Assembly (NCBI GenBank): GCA_019240405.1
Contig: JAFAYL010000056.1
Coordinates: forward strand, 1-64,000
DNA length: 64,000 nt
Direction of reading: 5' to 3'
Source: Acidobacteriaceae bacterium
GTDB taxonomy: Bacteria > Acidobacteriota > Terriglobia > Bryobacterales > Bryobacteraceae
Shown: one piece after another, positions 45,192-55,158 of the stretch
Position numbering within the stretch: position 1 is the first letter of the stretch
Layout: every line of letters begins with the position of its first letter
The notes under the pieces: model-generated
What the model was told of the DNA's origin: nothing
What the model saw: only the letters and a program-made list of their open reading frames with translations
Databases searched by the model: none
Made by a program: the position numbers and the translations under genes

Positions 45192-46523
45192 TCAGAAGCC
45201 GCGCTCCATCGGCATTGCGAGTGGAGCATCGACCAGAAAGTCTGCATCACGAATTTCGACCATCGCGTCGCGGATCGCTTGTTCCTTTGCAGGCTCGGTT
45301 GTCACAACAAAAGGCAAATCCCGCCAATCTTCTCTGGGAAGCTGCAATACGGCGTCAATGCCGATATTGTGTTTGGCGAGGATGGTTGCGAGCGTTGCGA
45401 TGATGCCGGCTTTATCTTCAACACGAAACCGCAAATAGTACGGCGATTCCTGAGTTCGAATGGAGAGCGGCTTATATTCGCCAAGCCGCTCATGCGCGAA
45501 TGGGCTCACGCGCGCGTGGCTTCCGAATCTGATTTCTCGCGCGACCCGCATCAGATCGCTCACGACGGCAACGCCGGTGGGCTTGGAACCCGCGCCGCGC
45601 CCGTAATAAAACGTATCCTCGCTGTATGCGCCTCTGATCCAGATCGCGTTATATGCTCCCTTGACCTGAGCAAGAATCGCAGACTGCGGAATCAAGCTTG
45701 GCCGGACGGAAAGGAACAAGCCTTCGGGGGTCTGTCGCGCAACGCAGAGCAAACGGATCGTGTGCTTGAGTTGATGCGCATATTCAAAGTCGATTGGCAT
45801 CAACCGGCGAATGCCCTCCGTAAAAACATCCGCCGCGGTCAGCTTCTCTCCAAAAGCGAGCGCTGCCAAGATCGTCAGCTTTGCACGAGCGTCAAGTCCA
45901 TCGATATCCGATGAGGCATCCGCCTCGGCATATCCCAATTTTTGCGCATCCGCAAGCACCGATTCAAAAGCAGCATTGCTTTTTTCTATTTCAGTCAGGA
46001 TGAAATTACTGGTACCGTTCAGGATTCCATACAGCTCGATGATGCGATCTCCCGCAATACCTTCTCTCAAGACAGAGTGAATCGGAATTCCACCGGCCAC
46101 GCTCGCCTCCATTGCCAAATTCGTGCCATTCTGATTCGCAAGTGCCCACAACTCGGGACCGCGTAGCGCGATGAGTTCTTTATTCGCCGTCACGACCGAC
46201 TTTCCGGCCCGCAGAGACTCTTCCACGATATGTCCGGCAGTACCGATGCCCCCGACAGCTTCGACGATCACCTCGAGGTCAGGATGGCCAACAAGCTCGC
46301 GCCAGTTAGTCGTGCGAACGACGTGATCAGTGAGCGGCGGTAGAGTTTTTTGCTGAAGATTGCGACTGCAGACCGCATTCACCTGAAGCGGAAATCCGAG
46401 CTTTTCTTCAATCGAGCGGGCGTTCTCGATCAAAATCTGCAGCGTGCCCAGTCCCACGTTGCCAAGCCCTATGATGCCGACCCTCACTTGCTTGTCGCGA
46501 AGCTCCTGGTCTCGCGGCTTCAT
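45192..46523 (-). CDS. hom: Homoserine dehydrogenase
   Basis: This enzyme reduces aspartate semialdehyde to homoserine, leading to Thr, Met and Ile. The 443-residue protein has an N-terminal NAD(P) Rossmann motif (VGIIGLGNVGLGTLQIL), the catalytic region with GGIPIHSVLREGIAGD and NGTSNFIL, Lys/Asp motifs (ASSDIDGLDARAKL), and a C-terminal ACT domain (about 350-430; YLRFRVEDKAGIIATLATI) for feedback by threonine. The start codon lies inside a palindrome CATAAG-TGG-CTTATG (46521-46535). It diverges from the next gene with only about 23 nt between starts. Confidence 0.96.
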   Translation of the reverse strand: MKPRDQELRDKQVRVGIIGLGNVGLGTLQILIENARSIEEKLGFPLQVNAVCSRNLQQKTLPPLTDHVVRTTNWRELVGHPDLEVIVEAVGGIGTAGHIVEESLRAGKSVVTANKELIALRGPELWALANQNGTNLAMEASVAGGIPIHSVLREGIAGDRIIELYGILNGTSNFILTEIEKSNAAFESVLADAQKLGYAEADASSDIDGLDARAKLTILAALAFGEKLTAADVFTEGIRRLMPIDFEYAHQLKHTIRLLCVARQTPEGLFLSVRPSLIPQSAILAQVKGAYNAIWIRGAYSEDTFYYGRGAGSKPTGVAVVSDLMRVAREIRFGSHARVSPFAHERLGEYKPLSIRTQESPYYLRFRVEDKAGIIATLATILAKHNIGIDAVLQLPREDWRDLPFVVTTEPAKEQAIRDAMVEIRDADFLVDAPLAMPMERGF

Positions 46524-46535
46524 AAGTGGCTTATG
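46521..46535. promoter_or_regulatory. Palindrome over the hom start codon
   Basis: CATAAG (46521-46526), centre TGG, CTTATG (46530-46535) form a perfect 6-bp inverted repeat. It covers the ATG of hom (minus strand) and lies 11 nt upstream of the ATG of the divergent gene at 46547. It could be an operator for both genes or simply chance in a dense divergent junction. Confidence 0.25.
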
Positions 46536-46546
46536 ATAGCAACCGT

Positions 46547-46885
46547 ATGGATGATACGCGCCGTTTCGCGTTGCTGTCTTTAATAGCTTCGCCGTTACTG
46601 CGCGCGAAAGGGCAGGAGCAGCAGAACCCTAGCCGGCAACTGCCGGTTCCGCCTAGCCCCGAAGAGGATCGAAAACTTCCCAACGGCAAATCGCAAAACG
46701 ACGCGATCGCCAAAGCGGCGCATGAGCAGGCTCTCAAAGACACCAAGGAGCTGATCACCGTAGCTGAACAGCTTCAAGATGAATTGCAAAAGGCGGGAAG
46801 CTATGTGGTTCCCGTCTCCTCGCTCAAGAAGACGGAAGAGATTGAAAAGCTTGCGCGACGGATTCGCGGACGACTGAAAGAATAG
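46547..46885 (+). CDS. Small exported coiled-coil protein of unknown function
   Basis: The 112-residue protein begins with a charged start and a hydrophobic stretch (RRFALLSLIASPLLRAKG) that looks like a signal peptide. A Pro/Gln-rich linker follows, then an alpha-helical part of about 60 residues (HEQALKDTKELITVAEQLQDELQKAG) with coiled-coil character. No known family was recognised, but small secreted helical proteins of this type are common. GTG 46526 would extend it upstream, but ATG 46547 gives a normal signal peptide. It is divergent from hom and precedes pyrR by about 100 nt. Confidence 0.6.
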   Translation: MDDTRRFALLSLIASPLLRAKGQEQQNPSRQLPVPPSPEEDRKLPNGKSQNDAIAKAAHEQALKDTKELITVAEQLQDELQKAGSYVVPVSSLKKTEEIEKLARRIRGRLKE

Positions 46886-46982
46886 CTCAAGTCCAGCGCA
46901 CGGCCAAAACCTACCGCCCCGCCAACTAGCTCGCCGTCCCAGCCATGATAACCTGACGTGACAGCAATAGTTACCTCTGCTG

Positions 46983-47558
46983 ATGTCTCAAATCCGCGAG
47001 AAGAAGCAGCTCATGAGTGCGTCGGAAATCGACCGTACACTCGTGCGTCTCGCTCACGAGATTCTGGAAAAAACCGCTAAGGTTGAGCGCCTCGCATTCA
47101 TCGGGATAAAGCGCCGGGGCGTCCCGCTCGCGCAGCGACTCGCGGCCAAGATTGAGAGCCTCGAAGGACGCAAGATTCCGACAGGCATGCTAGACATTAA
47201 TTTGTACCGCGACGATCTCTCGACGGTTGGCGAGCGGCCGGTCATACAGGCAAGGCAAATCGATTTTGCGGTCGCAGGGAAAGATATCGTTCTGATGGAT
47301 GATGTGCTTTACACGGGTCGAACCATCCGTTCCGCGCTTGACGCGCTCTTCGATCATGGGCGGCCGGCGCGCGTTCAATTGTTGGTGCTAATTGATCGTG
47401 GTCATCGAGAATTGCCGATCGAGGCTCGCTATGTCGGGCGCCTGGTGCAAACCAGCTCAAAGGAAATCATTGAAGTGAAATTCAATGAAGTGGATGGTCA
47501 AGAAAGAGTTTTGCTCGTCGAAAAAGTGGATGACCCGGTCTTCCAAGACATGAAGTAG
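46983..47558 (+). CDS. pyrR: PyrR: pyr operon regulator and uracil phosphoribosyltransferase
   Basis: PyrR controls pyrimidine genes by binding RNA with UMP and may also have uracil phosphoribosyltransferase activity. The 191-residue protein has the PRPP-binding motif VLMDDVLYTGRTIRSALDAL (about 103-122) and the flexible region ERLAFIGIKRRGVPLAQRL near the N-terminus, typical of PyrR. The C-terminus is slightly long. It starts the run pyrR-pyrB-pyrC. No clear PyrR-binding RNA element was found in the about 100-nt leader, so how it acts here is open. Confidence 0.93.
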   Translation: MSQIREKKQLMSASEIDRTLVRLAHEILEKTAKVERLAFIGIKRRGVPLAQRLAAKIESLEGRKIPTGMLDINLYRDDLSTVGERPVIQARQIDFAVAGKDIVLMDDVLYTGRTIRSALDALFDHGRPARVQLLVLIDRGHRELPIEARYVGRLVQTSSKEIIEVKFNEVDGQERVLLVEKVDDPVFQDMK

Positions 47559-47567
47559 CAGGTACGG

Positions 47568-48479
47568 ATGCGGAGAGGTCTGCTTGATATTGAATCCCTC
47601 ACGCGCCCCGAAATCGAAGCCATTTTGGCTCGTTCCAAGGATTTTCAACCCGCTCCTCGCGAGCCCTTCAAACGATTTGAAAGCTTGCGCGGACAAACGA
47701 TTGTAAATCTTTTCTTCGAAGCATCCACGCGCACGAGAACCAGCTTCGAAATCGCTGCTAAGCGGTTAGGCGCCGACCTGATTTCAATTACAGCTTCCGG
47801 CTCAAGCGTTTCGAAAGGCGAATCCTTGGTTGACACACTCAACACTCTCGGCGCAATGCGGCCCGATGCCATTGTCATGCGCCATTCCGCATCGGGTGCG
47901 CCACATTTTCTTTCGCGCTATTTGCCGGTGCCGATTGTCAATGCGGGCGATGGAACGCACGAGCATCCAACGCAGGCATTACTAGATGCGTTGACAATTA
48001 GAGATCGCCTGGGAACTCTCGAAAATTTGCGCGTGGCCATTATTGGCGACATCGCTCACAGCCGCGTCGCACGATCCAACATCTTTCTACTCTCCAAATT
48101 CGGCGTACATGTTGTGCTCTGCGGTCCCGCTTCCCTGCTCCCGCGCGAGATGGGCCAATTAGCGCCAGCTATCGAGCTGACCACCGATATGGAGGAAGCC
48201 ATTCGGAACGCCGACGTAATTATGATGTTGCGCGTACAATTGGAGCGCCAACACGAGCCCGGATTTGCTACGAATGAATACTTTCAGTTCTTCGGCTTGC
48301 GGCCGGAGCATATTGAACTGGCGAAACCAAATTTGATTGTCATGCATCCGGGGCCCATTAACCGGGGCCGTGAAATCTCTTCCGAAGTAGCCGATTCACA
48401 GCGCTCGGTTATTCTCAACCAGGTAGAGAACGGGGTGGCGATTCGAATGGCTGTTCTCGAGCGAGTTCTCACGCAATGA
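47568..48479 (+). CDS. pyrB: Aspartate carbamoyltransferase catalytic subunit
   Basis: PyrB makes N-carbamoyl-aspartate from carbamoyl phosphate and aspartate, the committed step of pyrimidine synthesis. The 303-residue protein has the carbamoyl phosphate-binding signature FFEASTRTRTSFE, HPTQALLDALTI, and the aspartate-binding loop near HPGPINRG. No regulatory PyrI subunit gene is beside it. It starts 9 nt after pyrR, and its stop overlaps the pyrC start (ATGA at 48476-48479). Confidence 0.97.
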   Translation: MRRGLLDIESLTRPEIEAILARSKDFQPAPREPFKRFESLRGQTIVNLFFEASTRTRTSFEIAAKRLGADLISITASGSSVSKGESLVDTLNTLGAMRPDAIVMRHSASGAPHFLSRYLPVPIVNAGDGTHEHPTQALLDALTIRDRLGTLENLRVAIIGDIAHSRVARSNIFLLSKFGVHVVLCGPASLLPREMGQLAPAIELTTDMEEAIRNADVIMMLRVQLERQHEPGFATNEYFQFFGLRPEHIELAKPNLIVMHPGPINRGREISSEVADSQRSVILNQVENGVAIRMAVLERVLTQ

Positions 48480-49759
48480 GTAAGCTCGTCGTCAAGAACG
48501 GTAGGGTTGTGGATCCGTCTCAAGAGTTGGATCGCGTCTGCGACGTTGGCATTGAAGACGACGTGATTCTTGAAATCGAGGATGGCATTTCAACAGTGGG
48601 CTGCGAGCAGTTCGACGCATCGGGTCTAGTCGTCGCGCCGGGTTTCATCGATATGCACGTTCATCTTCGGGAACCTGGATTTGAACATGCGGAAACAATA
48701 GAAACGGGCTCGCGGGCCGCTGCTGCGGGAGGCTTCACCTCAATCTGCTGCATGCCGAACACCGAGCCGGTAAACGATAAACCCACGGTCACGAGCTACA
48801 TCATCGATCGGGCGCGCCGGTCCGCAATCGTGAATGTGTACCCCATAGGCGCGATTACAAAGAATAGCGCCGGCAAAGAACTATCGGCGATTGCGTCCAT
48901 GAAGCAGGCTGGTATTGTCGCGATTTCGGACGACGGAAAGCCCGTGATGAACGCGCGAGTTTTGCGGCGGGCTATGGAGTTTGCGCAGGCGCTTAACATT
49001 CCACTTATCCAGCACTGCGAGGATCTGGATCTGAGCGCTGGCGGGCTCATGCATGAAGGCCTCGAATCCACTCGTCTCGGCTTGCGCGGTATACCCCGCA
49101 CTTCAGAGGACGTCATGGTCGCGCGAGATATTCTTCTGGCTGAACTGACCGGCGCTCGCTATCATGTGGCGCACGTCTCTTCGAAAAATTCGGTTGAAAT
49201 GGTGGCGTTCGCCAAACGCCGGGGTCTGCCGGTAACCTGTGAAGCAACTCCGCATCACTTCGCGCTGTGCGATTCCGAAATGCGGCCCTACGATAGCAAT
49301 TTCAAAATGAAGCCGCCGTTACGGGAGCGCTGCGACTTGGAAGCGATTACGCAGGGAATTGTACACGGGGTCATTGATGCCATTGCAACCGACCATGCTC
49401 CTCACCCTGGAGATGAAAAAATGCAAGAGTTCGAGCGGTGCCCTTTTGGCATCATCGGCCTGGAAACTGCGCTGGGTTTGGGGCTCGAGCGGCTGTACCA
49501 TTCGGACAAAATAGACATCTCGCGTCTGATTAGCCTGTTCAGTAAAAAGCCCGCAGAGATTCTGTCGCTCGATCGGGGAACTTTGCGCGTGGGCGCGGCA
49601 GCGGATATCACTATTTTTGATCTGGAGCGCGACTGGACATACGACGTGAATCGCTCACCATCAAAGAGCCGCAACACGCCATTTCACAGACATAAGTTCA
49701 GAGGCGGACCGGTGGCTACGATCGTAGCCGGCCAGATTGTGTGGCGACTCGAGGCATAG
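48476..49759 (+). CDS. pyrC: Dihydroorotase, type I
   Basis: PyrC closes carbamoyl-aspartate to dihydroorotate. The 427-residue protein belongs to the amidohydrolase superfamily: HVHLREPGFEHAETIETGSRAA gives the first two zinc His; further ligands are in HCEDLDLS and YHVAHVSSKNS, and the catalytic Asp is in TDHAPH. Its length and the HVHLREPG motif mark the longer type I form rather than the short E. coli type. The last 44 nt overlap the 3' end of selA on the opposite strand. The pyrR-pyrB-pyrC order matches pyr operons of Firmicutes. Confidence 0.96.
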   Translation: MSKLVVKNGRVVDPSQELDRVCDVGIEDDVILEIEDGISTVGCEQFDASGLVVAPGFIDMHVHLREPGFEHAETIETGSRAAAAGGFTSICCMPNTEPVNDKPTVTSYIIDRARRSAIVNVYPIGAITKNSAGKELSAIASMKQAGIVAISDDGKPVMNARVLRRAMEFAQALNIPLIQHCEDLDLSAGGLMHEGLESTRLGLRGIPRTSEDVMVARDILLAELTGARYHVAHVSSKNSVEMVAFAKRRGLPVTCEATPHHFALCDSEMRPYDSNFKMKPPLRERCDLEAITQGIVHGVIDAIATDHAPHPGDEKMQEFERCPFGIIGLETALGLGLERLYHSDKIDISRLISLFSKKPAEILSLDRGTLRVGAAADITIFDLERDWTYDVNRSPSKSRNTPFHRHKFRGGPVATIVAGQIVWRLEA

Positions 49760-51065
49760 CCGCGTGCACAGCGGACACTAGCGACTCTTCTTCCTGGTCC
49801 GCAACTGTCCGCATATCCAAAATGATCTTGTCGCGTTCGATTCGCGCAATCACCGGCACTGAAGCCCGCCGCAAATTGCCCTCGAAAGCAACTGGATTGT
49901 GGACCGCCAGTTCGACGACCCAGGTAGTAAGCACTTGATCCGGTGTAGAACCACCGCCTATCGCAGATTCATCCTCGCGAATCACGGCATTCAGCCCTTC
50001 GAGCCTCCTCAAGACGCGTTCGGCGCGCTGGTGGATTTCTTCAACCGACGTGAAGATCATCTGTAGCGTTGGAATCGACTGCCAGCTTCCCTTTAGCACG
50101 TGCCTGAGTGTCGTTTCGAGAGCTTCGACAATCAACTTGTCCACGCGAAATGCCCGGTACATCGGATTGCGCCGGACCCGGTGAACGAGTTCCGCGTCGC
50201 CTGCGACGATTCCACTCTGAGGACCACCAAGGAGTTTGTCGCAACTGAACGAAACTAAGTGGGCTCCGGCGGCCAGGCTGTCGGAAACGAGCGGCTCGTC
50301 GATTCCTAGCGTATGGAGATCGACCAAACAGCCGCTACCCAGATCTTCGTAAACCGGGATGTCATGAGCTCGTCCTAACTGCACGAGATCTTTCAGCTCC
50401 GGGCGTTCTGTAAAACCGGTCACGCGAAAATTCGACGGATGCACGCGTAATATCAGCCGTGTGCGGTCGTTGATTGCCTCCCTGTAATCATTCACGTGCG
50501 TGCGATTCGTGGTTCCCACTTCGCGCAAGATTGCGCCTGAGCGGGTCATGATCTCCGGAATCCGAAATCCATCACCGATCTCGATTAGCTCGCCGCGCGA
50601 AACGATGACTTCATGATTGGCGGCAAGCTCGTTCAAGACCAGGTAAACAGCCGCAGCGTTATTGTTGACAACGATCGCTGCGAGTCCGAGCAGGTGCTCG
50701 AGAAGGCGGGCTGTATGCACATCGCGTTTGCCGCGCCGTCCGGTTTCGAGATCGTATTCCAGATTTGAATATCGCGGAATCGGGTCAAAATCAGCGAGGG
50801 GCGCTCGCCCTAAATTGGTATGAAGGATCACGCCCGATGCATTGATCACCGGTCGAAGAGAGGGCCTGAGAAGAGCAGCGATGCGATTCTCGACCGCTTG
50901 CGCGACTGGAATGTCCCCGATGTCAGCACCGTTGATCAGCGCTTTTCGCCGTTCTGCTAGCTCAGCACGAACTTCGTTCGCTAGCAGCTTGCGAGGCAAG
51001 CGGTCAAGGTGTTTCAATTGGCGCAGCACTTCGTCAACGGACGGTAGTGTGCGAACCGACTGCAT
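49716..51065 (-). CDS. selA: L-seryl-tRNA(Sec) selenium transferase SelA
   Basis: SelA converts seryl-tRNA(Sec) to selenocysteinyl-tRNA(Sec) using selenophosphate. The 449-residue PLP enzyme has the N-terminal tRNA-binding helical part, the segment VVNNNAAAVYLVLNEL, EDLGSGCLVDL, and the PLP lysine Lys277 in SFSCDKLLGGPQSG. It abuts uvrA: the uvrA TAG is directly followed by the selA ATG. selB, selC (tRNA-Sec) and selD are not in the window, so the pathway must be completed elsewhere or be absent. Confidence 0.93.
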   Translation of the reverse strand: MQSVRTLPSVDEVLRQLKHLDRLPRKLLANEVRAELAERRKALINGADIGDIPVAQAVENRIAALLRPSLRPVINASGVILHTNLGRAPLADFDPIPRYSNLEYDLETGRRGKRDVHTARLLEHLLGLAAIVVNNNAAAVYLVLNELAANHEVIVSRGELIEIGDGFRIPEIMTRSGAILREVGTTNRTHVNDYREAINDRTRLILRVHPSNFRVTGFTERPELKDLVQLGRAHDIPVYEDLGSGCLVDLHTLGIDEPLVSDSLAAGAHLVSFSCDKLLGGPQSGIVAGDAELVHRVRRNPMYRAFRVDKLIVEALETTLRHVLKGSWQSIPTLQMIFTSVEEIHQRAERVLRRLEGLNAVIREDESAIGGGSTPDQVLTTWVVELAVHNPVAFEGNLRRASVPVIARIERDKIILDMRTVADQEEESLVSAVHAAMPRVATQSGRLRS

Positions 51066-54005
51066 CTAAGCGATTGCTCTTTGAGCAAGAACCCGCTTCA
51101 AATACTTGCCGGTGTGCGATTCCGGCACGTTGGCCACGGCTTCCGGCGTACCCTGCGCGACAATGCGGCCACCGGCTTCCCCGCCCTCGGGTCCTAAATC
51201 GATAATCCAATCAGCAGCTTGAATCAGATCGAGATTGTGCTCGATGAGGAGAATGCTTCCTCCATTGCGGATTAAGCGCTCGAATGATTCGAGCAGTTTG
51301 GCAATATCGTCAAAATGTAGGCCGGTGGTTGGCTCATCAAATAGGAACAGCGTGCCTTCGCACGTTGATTGGGCCAGATGCGCGGCGAGTTTGACACGTT
51401 GCGCTTCGCCGCCACTCAGCGTTGTGGCCGATTGACCGAGCCTGAGATAACCCAGCCCGACATCCTGGAGCACTTTAAGCCGCGCTGCCAGTCGAGGCGT
51501 TCCTGCGAAAAACGAGAGCGCCTCGCGGATTGTCAACTGCAGCACCTCGTGAATGTTGAGACCCTTATACCTGATGTCCAGAACACTCGATTTATACCGC
51601 GTACCTTTGCATTCATCGCACACGAGTTCAACATCTGCGAGAAATTGCATCTCAACTGTCACGGTGCCATCACCTTGACAAGTTTCGCAGCGGCCGCCTG
51701 GAACATTAAACGAGAAATGACCCGCATTGTAGCCTCGCCTTTCAGCTTCGGGCGTAGACGCAAAGAGATCGCGAATCAAATCGAACGCTTTCACATAGGT
51801 AACGGGATTCGATCGCGGAGTTCTGCCGATCGGCGATTGATCCACCATAATGACACTGGTGAGAAGATCGGCGCGCTCGACGCGCTTAAGTGCGATTTTC
51901 CGGGCAGCGTTGTGAACGTCGTCACTCCCGGCGTTCTCTCGCGGTTTGTTTACGTGTAAATCCAGAGCTCGATAAATCACATCCTGGACCAGGCTCGATT
52001 TTCCGGAACCGGAAACGCCTGTAACGGCAACCAGGATTCCGAGCGGAATCTCTACATCGATATTTTTGAGATTATTCGCCTTCGCTCCAATGAAGCGAAT
52101 GACTCTTTTGGGGTTGACTTTCCGGCGATCAAGCGAACGCGATACTTTCAGCTCGCCGCGGAGATATCGGCCTGTAAGCGACTGCGCGCTTTCCCTAAAA
52201 GATAGCTCCTTGGAGGAAGGCGGGAAAAGCAATTGATGATAGGAGCCGGAGAAGATCACTCGGCCGCCGTTTTCGCCTGCGCCAGGGCCTAGGTCGAGAA
52301 TGTGATCCGACTCTCTCATTACGTCGGGATCGTGCTCGACAACGATGATTGTGTTTCCGAGTTCCCGAAGATCTTTGAGTATGTGAATCAGCCGCGCTGT
52401 ATCACGTGTGTGAAGGCCGATGGATGGCTCGTCCAGCACATAGGTTGCTCCAACCAGGCGCGATCCGAGACACGTGGCAAGCTGAATGCGCTGCGCCTCA
52501 CCACCGGAGAGTGTCGCGGAAAGCCGGTCGAGAGTCAAGTATTCCAACCCGACATCATTCAGAAACTTACATCTTTGCCGGATTTCGTCCAGCACGCGGT
52601 CGGCAATGGCCGATTCTTCGGGGCTCAGTTGCAAGTTATCAAAGAATGCCTGCGCGTGCGCTATGTTCATTCGCAACACGTCAGCGATATTCGATTCCCC
52701 GAGCCGAACCCATAACGCCTGCGGCCGCAAGCGCGCGCCGCGGCATGCCGAACATTCCGTGTAAGCGCGATAGCGGCTCATGAACACGCGGACATGAACT
52801 TTGTACTTCTTCCGTTCCACCTCTTCGAAAAAGCGATGGATGTGGGTTCGGACGAACTCTTTTTCGTGCGAGCTCAGTTCCGCATAGGGGACATTCAGTC
52901 GAGCCTTGCCGCGAGACTTCGGCTTAAATTCTTCTTCGTAGTACCACTCGTATTGAGGCTTGGTCCAGGGATCCACGGCCCTGCTCTCGAGCGACAATGT
53001 CGGATCCGGAATAATAAGATCGAGATCGTAATCGATCGTGTTTCCAAAACCCTGACAAACGGGGCAAGCTCCGATCGGGCTGTTAAAGCTGAAGAGCGTC
53101 GGTTCCGGAGGCGTCGCGACGAGGCCGCAGACTTTGCAGGCGAATTTTTCATTGAAGTGAAGCGTTCGCGGTTCAGCTACGCCCGCTTCCTGAAAGAAAA
53201 TTTCACCCGCTTCGCGATAGCAGATCTCGACGGTATCCACTAATCGCTGGTGCAAATCCGATTGAATGACAAGACGGTCTGCAAGCACGTAGACGGGTTG
53301 AGTGAAATTGATATCGAGAAGAGATTCGGGAGTGGAAAACTCAAAAACGCGTCCGTCTTGGAAAAGCCGGTTGAAGCCTTTTTTTCGAAGCTCAAACAGG
53401 TGGTCACGTAACGCCGCTGCGTGTGCGCCACTATCTTTTTTTGAGCTACTTTCTTTAGCGGGAACATTGACTGGAAAGAGCGCGTACCAGCGCGATCCTT
53501 CCGGCTGCACAAGCATTGCACTCGCGACTTGATCGACTGTGTCGCGCTGTATGCGGCGGCCATCGTTTGGACAATAGGTCCGCCCCGCGCGCGCGTACAA
53601 CAGCCGGATGAAATCGTAGAGCTCCGTTGCAGTCGCCACGGTCGAGCGCGGATTGCGAGTCTGATTCTTTTGACGGATCGCGATCGGCGGCGCGATGCCC
53701 AAAATTTCATCGACATCGGGCTTTTCCATGCGCTCGAGGAACTGGCGCGCATACGCAGAGAGCGACTCGACATAGCGCCGCTGACCCTCAGCGTAGATCG
53801 TATCGAAGACGAGCGAAGATTTCCCGGAACCAGAAACACCCGTTACGACGGTAAGTTTGTTGTGCGGAATGTCCACATTGATATTTTTGAGATTGTGGAC
53901 GCGCGCGCCGCGGATGCCGAGAAAGGGCTGAGCAGCCGCTTTCACTTCTTCCGCCAAAGCCGTTTCACACGACGATAAGCTAAAGTTTTCCGGGATCGTT
54001 TGCAC
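51066..54005 (-). CDS. uvrA: Excinuclease ABC subunit A
   Basis: UvrA recognises bulky DNA damage in nucleotide-excision repair. The 979-residue protein has two ABC ATPase modules: Walker [15 protein letters not shown] near residue 56 and [14 protein letters not shown] near 678, and signatures [13 protein letters not shown] and [13 protein letters not shown]. Zinc modules are visible as CKVCGLV...CPVCQGFG and [10 protein letters not shown]...CDECKGTRY. The start is GTG, giving a somewhat long N-terminus before [12 protein letters not shown]; a downstream start is possible. It is divergent from mutY with a 75-nt gap, and selA follows without a spacer. Confidence 0.96.
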   Translation of the reverse strand: MQTIPENFSLSSCETALAEEVKAAAQPFLGIRGARVHNLKNINVDIPHNKLTVVTGVSGSGKSSLVFDTIYAEGQRRYVESLSAYARQFLERMEKPDVDEILGIAPPIAIRQKNQTRNPRSTVATATELYDFIRLLYARAGRTYCPNDGRRIQRDTVDQVASAMLVQPEGSRWYALFPVNVPAKESSSKKDSGAHAAALRDHLFELRKKGFNRLFQDGRVFEFSTPESLLDINFTQPVYVLADRLVIQSDLHQRLVDTVEICYREAGEIFFQEAGVAEPRTLHFNEKFACKVCGLVATPPEPTLFSFNSPIGACPVCQGFGNTIDYDLDLIIPDPTLSLESRAVDPWTKPQYEWYYEEEFKPKSRGKARLNVPYAELSSHEKEFVRTHIHRFFEEVERKKYKVHVRVFMSRYRAYTECSACRGARLRPQALWVRLGESNIADVLRMNIAHAQAFFDNLQLSPEESAIADRVLDEIRQRCKFLNDVGLEYLTLDRLSATLSGGEAQRIQLATCLGSRLVGATYVLDEPSIGLHTRDTARLIHILKDLRELGNTIIVVEHDPDVMRESDHILDLGPGAGENGGRVIFSGSYHQLLFPPSSKELSFRESAQSLTGRYLRGELKVSRSLDRRKVNPKRVIRFIGAKANNLKNIDVEIPLGILVAVTGVSGSGKSSLVQDVIYRALDLHVNKPRENAGSDDVHNAARKIALKRVERADLLTSVIMVDQSPIGRTPRSNPVTYVKAFDLIRDLFASTPEAERRGYNAGHFSFNVPGGRCETCQGDGTVTVEMQFLADVELVCDECKGTRYKSSVLDIRYKGLNIHEVLQLTIREALSFFAGTPRLAARLKVLQDVGLGYLRLGQSATTLSGGEAQRVKLAAHLAQSTCEGTLFLFDEPTTGLHFDDIAKLLESFERLIRNGGSILLIEHNLDLIQAADWIIDLGPEGGEAGGRIVAQGTPEAVANVPESHTGKYLKRVLAQRAIA

Positions 54006-54080
54006 GATGAAGGATCAATCAGCTCCCGCAGCTACAAGACGTAATGGCGCGGGAAAACGAGGTTTCCTCACCAGTATAGG

Positions 54081-55136
54081 ATGATTCGCGAACTGCTTTT
54101 GTCGCACCGGGAAATAGACCATTTTCGTGGCGAGCTCCTCGGTTGGTTTGCCCGTCACGCGCGCGATTTGCCGTGGCGGCACACACGGGACCCATACCAC
54201 ATTCTGGTTTCTGAGATTATGCTTCAACAGACCCGTGTTGTTACTGCGATTCCCTACTACGAACGGTTTCTGACACGTTTTCCGACACTTGAGAAGCTCG
54301 CGGATGCACCGGAATCAGAGGTACTCGCCGAATGGGCGGGGCTGGGATACTATCACCGGGCACGCAATCTTCAAAAAGCGATGCAATTCGCCCGCGATGC
54401 GGGACGTTTTCCGGACACCATGCCGGAGATCCGAAACCTTCCCGGGGTTGGGGATTACACAGCGGCCGCGGTCGCGAGCATTAGCTTCAATCTTCCGGAG
54501 CCCGCGCTTGATGGCAATGTGTTTCGCGTATTGAGCCGGGTGTTTGACGATGAAACGAATATCGCCTCACACACCGCCCGCGAGCACTTCTCAGCGCTCG
54601 CACGTGACGTGCTCGATCGCGATCAACCGGGCACGTTCAATCAGGCAATGATGGAACTCGGGGCAACAGTTTGCCTCCCCAAGAGTCCACATTGCCTGAT
54701 CTGTCCTGTCGCGGGCCTCTGCCGGGCGCGGCTGCATGGGTGCGAAAACGTTCGACCTGTCAAAACAAAACCTCGCTCCAGCGTGGAGCAGCGGCGGGTA
54801 TTGCTCTGGGTCGAGCGTAATGGAAGCATTTTGGTCTGGCAGCGCCCCGAGACGTCTCGCCTCATGGCTGGCTTCTGGGAGCTGCCCGAGCCGGCTCAGC
54901 TTCCAAGCGCCGCCAGAGGGCGGAAAATGGGCCGTTTTCGCCACACCATCACATTTCACCGATATCTCTTCGAGGTAATCGAAACTACTTGCGTAGACGG
55001 ATCGTCGGATATGGGCGGATGCAAATGGATGGCGCTGAGTGACTTAGAGAATCTGCCCGTGAGCACGATCTTAAGGAAAGCAAGGCGAATTGTCGAAAAA
55101 ACCAAGTCGAAACACAGGGCTGCTTTTTGCAGCTAA
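54081..55136 (+). CDS. mutY: A/G-specific adenine glycosylase
   Basis: MutY removes adenine mispaired with 8-oxoguanine. The 351-residue protein has catalytic Glu45 in SEIMLQQTRVVTAIPYYERF, the helix-hairpin-helix LPGVGDYTAAA (120-130), catalytic Asp144 in ALDGNVFRVL, and a C-x6-C-x2-C-x5-C [4Fe-4S] motif (CLPKSPHCLICPVAGLC). A C-terminal NUDIX-like 8-oxoG recognition domain (about 230-345) includes WVERNGSILVWQRPETSRLMAGFWELP. Divergent from uvrA. Confidence 0.96.
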   Translation: MIRELLLSHREIDHFRGELLGWFARHARDLPWRHTRDPYHILVSEIMLQQTRVVTAIPYYERFLTRFPTLEKLADAPESEVLAEWAGLGYYHRARNLQKAMQFARDAGRFPDTMPEIRNLPGVGDYTAAAVASISFNLPEPALDGNVFRVLSRVFDDETNIASHTAREHFSALARDVLDRDQPGTFNQAMMELGATVCLPKSPHCLICPVAGLCRARLHGCENVRPVKTKPRSSVEQRRVLLWVERNGSILVWQRPETSRLMAGFWELPEPAQLPSAARGRKMGRFRHTITFHRYLFEVIETTCVDGSSDMGGCKWMALSDLENLPVSTILRKARRIVEKTKSKHRAAFCS

Positions 55137-55158
55137 ACTGAAATACAGAGGTAACTGG

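Noticed and set aside
46886-46905. Possible PyrR-binding loop (AGTCCAGCG)
   Set aside because: It matches the first half of the binding consensus but lacks the GAGG part and no stem-loop with a terminator is evident.
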